Source: Acetobacteraceae bacterium (GTDB lineage: Bacteria; Pseudomonadota; Alphaproteobacteria; Acetobacterales; Acetobacteraceae). Taken from it: a stretch of 6,025 nt of DNA. The stretch covers positions 1-6,025 of the forward strand of contig CANJXD010000368.1 in assembly GCA_947478535.1 (NCBI GenBank). Reading direction: 5' to 3'. The notes under the pieces were generated by a model, which ran no database searches, was not told the DNA's origin, and worked only from the letters and a program-made list of their open reading frames with translations. Shown piece by piece: positions 5,700 to 6,025 of this stretch (within the stretch, counting starts at the first letter, position 1; each line of letters starts with the position of its first letter). A program made the translations under genes and the position numbers.

Positions 5700-6025
5700 A
5701 TGGCCGAGACGATGGCGCCCGGCGCGGCGCCGCATGGGGCGGGAGAATCCGGCGAGACGCGCCGCGATTTCCTGAAACTCACCGCTGGCGGTTTCGCGGC
5801 GGTCGGGACGGCGGCAATGGCGTGGCCGTTCATCAGCTCGATGAACCCGGCGCGGGATGTGCTGGCGCTGGCTTCCACGGAGGTCGATCTCGCGCCGATC
5901 ACCGTCGGGCAGGCGATCACGGTGATGTGGCGCGGCAAGCCGGTTTTCGTGCGCAACCGCGCGCCGGATGAAATCCAGGCGGCGCGGGCGACCCCGATGT
6001 CCGAGCTGAAGGACCCGGCGCCGGA
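5700..6025 (+). CDS. petA: Ubiquinol-cytochrome c reductase Rieske iron-sulfur subunit, 3' truncated
   Basis: First 108 residues of the Rieske subunit of the cytochrome bc1 complex, which passes electrons from ubiquinol to cytochrome c1 at the periplasmic face of the inner membrane. A 20-residue Gly/Ala-rich N-terminus leads to the twin-arginine motif RRDFLKL (21-27) and one uncleaved membrane helix (about 28-47, ending [11 protein letters not shown]). Then comes the family's [25 protein letters not shown] region with VRNRAPDEI (about 65-97). This N-terminus matches alphaproteobacterial and mitochondrial Rieske proteins. The [2Fe-2S] ligands (CTHLGC and CPCHGS motifs in the family) lie past the window edge and cannot be checked. 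The ATG has AAGGGG 8 nt upstream (5686-5691). petB and petC (cytochromes b and c1) normally follow and are expected downstream. It is divergent from hemF and preceded by the tandem repeat at 5617-5654. Confidence 0.95.
   Translation, partial: MAETMAPGAAPHGAGESGETRRDFLKLTAGGFAAVGTAAMAWPFISSMNPARDVLALASTEVDLAPITVGQAITVMWRGKPVFVRNRAPDEIQAARATPMSELKDPAP

Noticed and set aside
5306..5956. 216-codon minus-strand open frame spanning the hemF/petA gap
   Set aside because: It overlaps the petA N-terminus in antisense, has no recognisable domain, and would remove the space needed for both promoters.

Overview
The window is about 70% G+C by eye and carries six complete or nearly complete genes plus one partial gene at its right edge. 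Codon third positions are strongly G/C-biased throughout. The mix points to an alphaproteobacterium, most likely a Rhodospirillales/Acetobacteraceae (Roseomonas-like) organism: an alphaproteobacterial-type Rieske protein, aerobic HemF divergent from petA, an orphan Bug/TctC binding protein and an MsbA-like ABC exporter. This placement is inference from gene content and base composition, not from a marker gene.

Layout. Left, plus strand: the C-terminal 353 residues of an MsbA-like ABC exporter, open at the window edge, overlap by ATGA a hexapeptide-repeat (CatB/Vat-type) O-acetyltransferase (1059-1751). A 45-bp convergent spacer with competing short hairpins follows. Middle, minus strand, read right to left: hemF (5309-4401), a rhomboid intramembrane protease (4390-3587), a Bug/TctC periplasmic binding protein (3516-2533) and a Cys-based tyrosine/dual-specificity phosphatase (2450-1797). 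HemF and the rhomboid gene are 10 bp apart and the rhomboid Shine-Dalgarno overlaps the hemF stop, so they look co-translated. The gaps of 70 bp before the Bug gene and 82 bp before the phosphatase gene are looser, and the second holds a G+C-rich nested hairpin. Right, plus strand: petA (Rieske subunit of cytochrome bc1) starts at 5700 and runs off the edge before its Fe-S ligands.

The only gene-free stretch over 300 bp is 5310-5699, the divergent hemF/petA control region. It contains a perfect 11-bp inverted repeat (5413-5450), back-to-back promoter-like elements near 5498-5527 and a tandem 19-nt imperfect repeat (5617-5654) whose first copy can fold into a hairpin with a GAGA loop. Heme synthesis (HemF, O2-dependent) and the bc1 complex (heme-containing, respiratory) make biological sense as a jointly controlled divergent pair.

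I see no mobile element, CRISPR array, tRNA or rRNA, and no convincing undescribed multi-gene system. The most interesting signals are the structured hemF/petA intergenic region and the exporter-acetyltransferase coupling.
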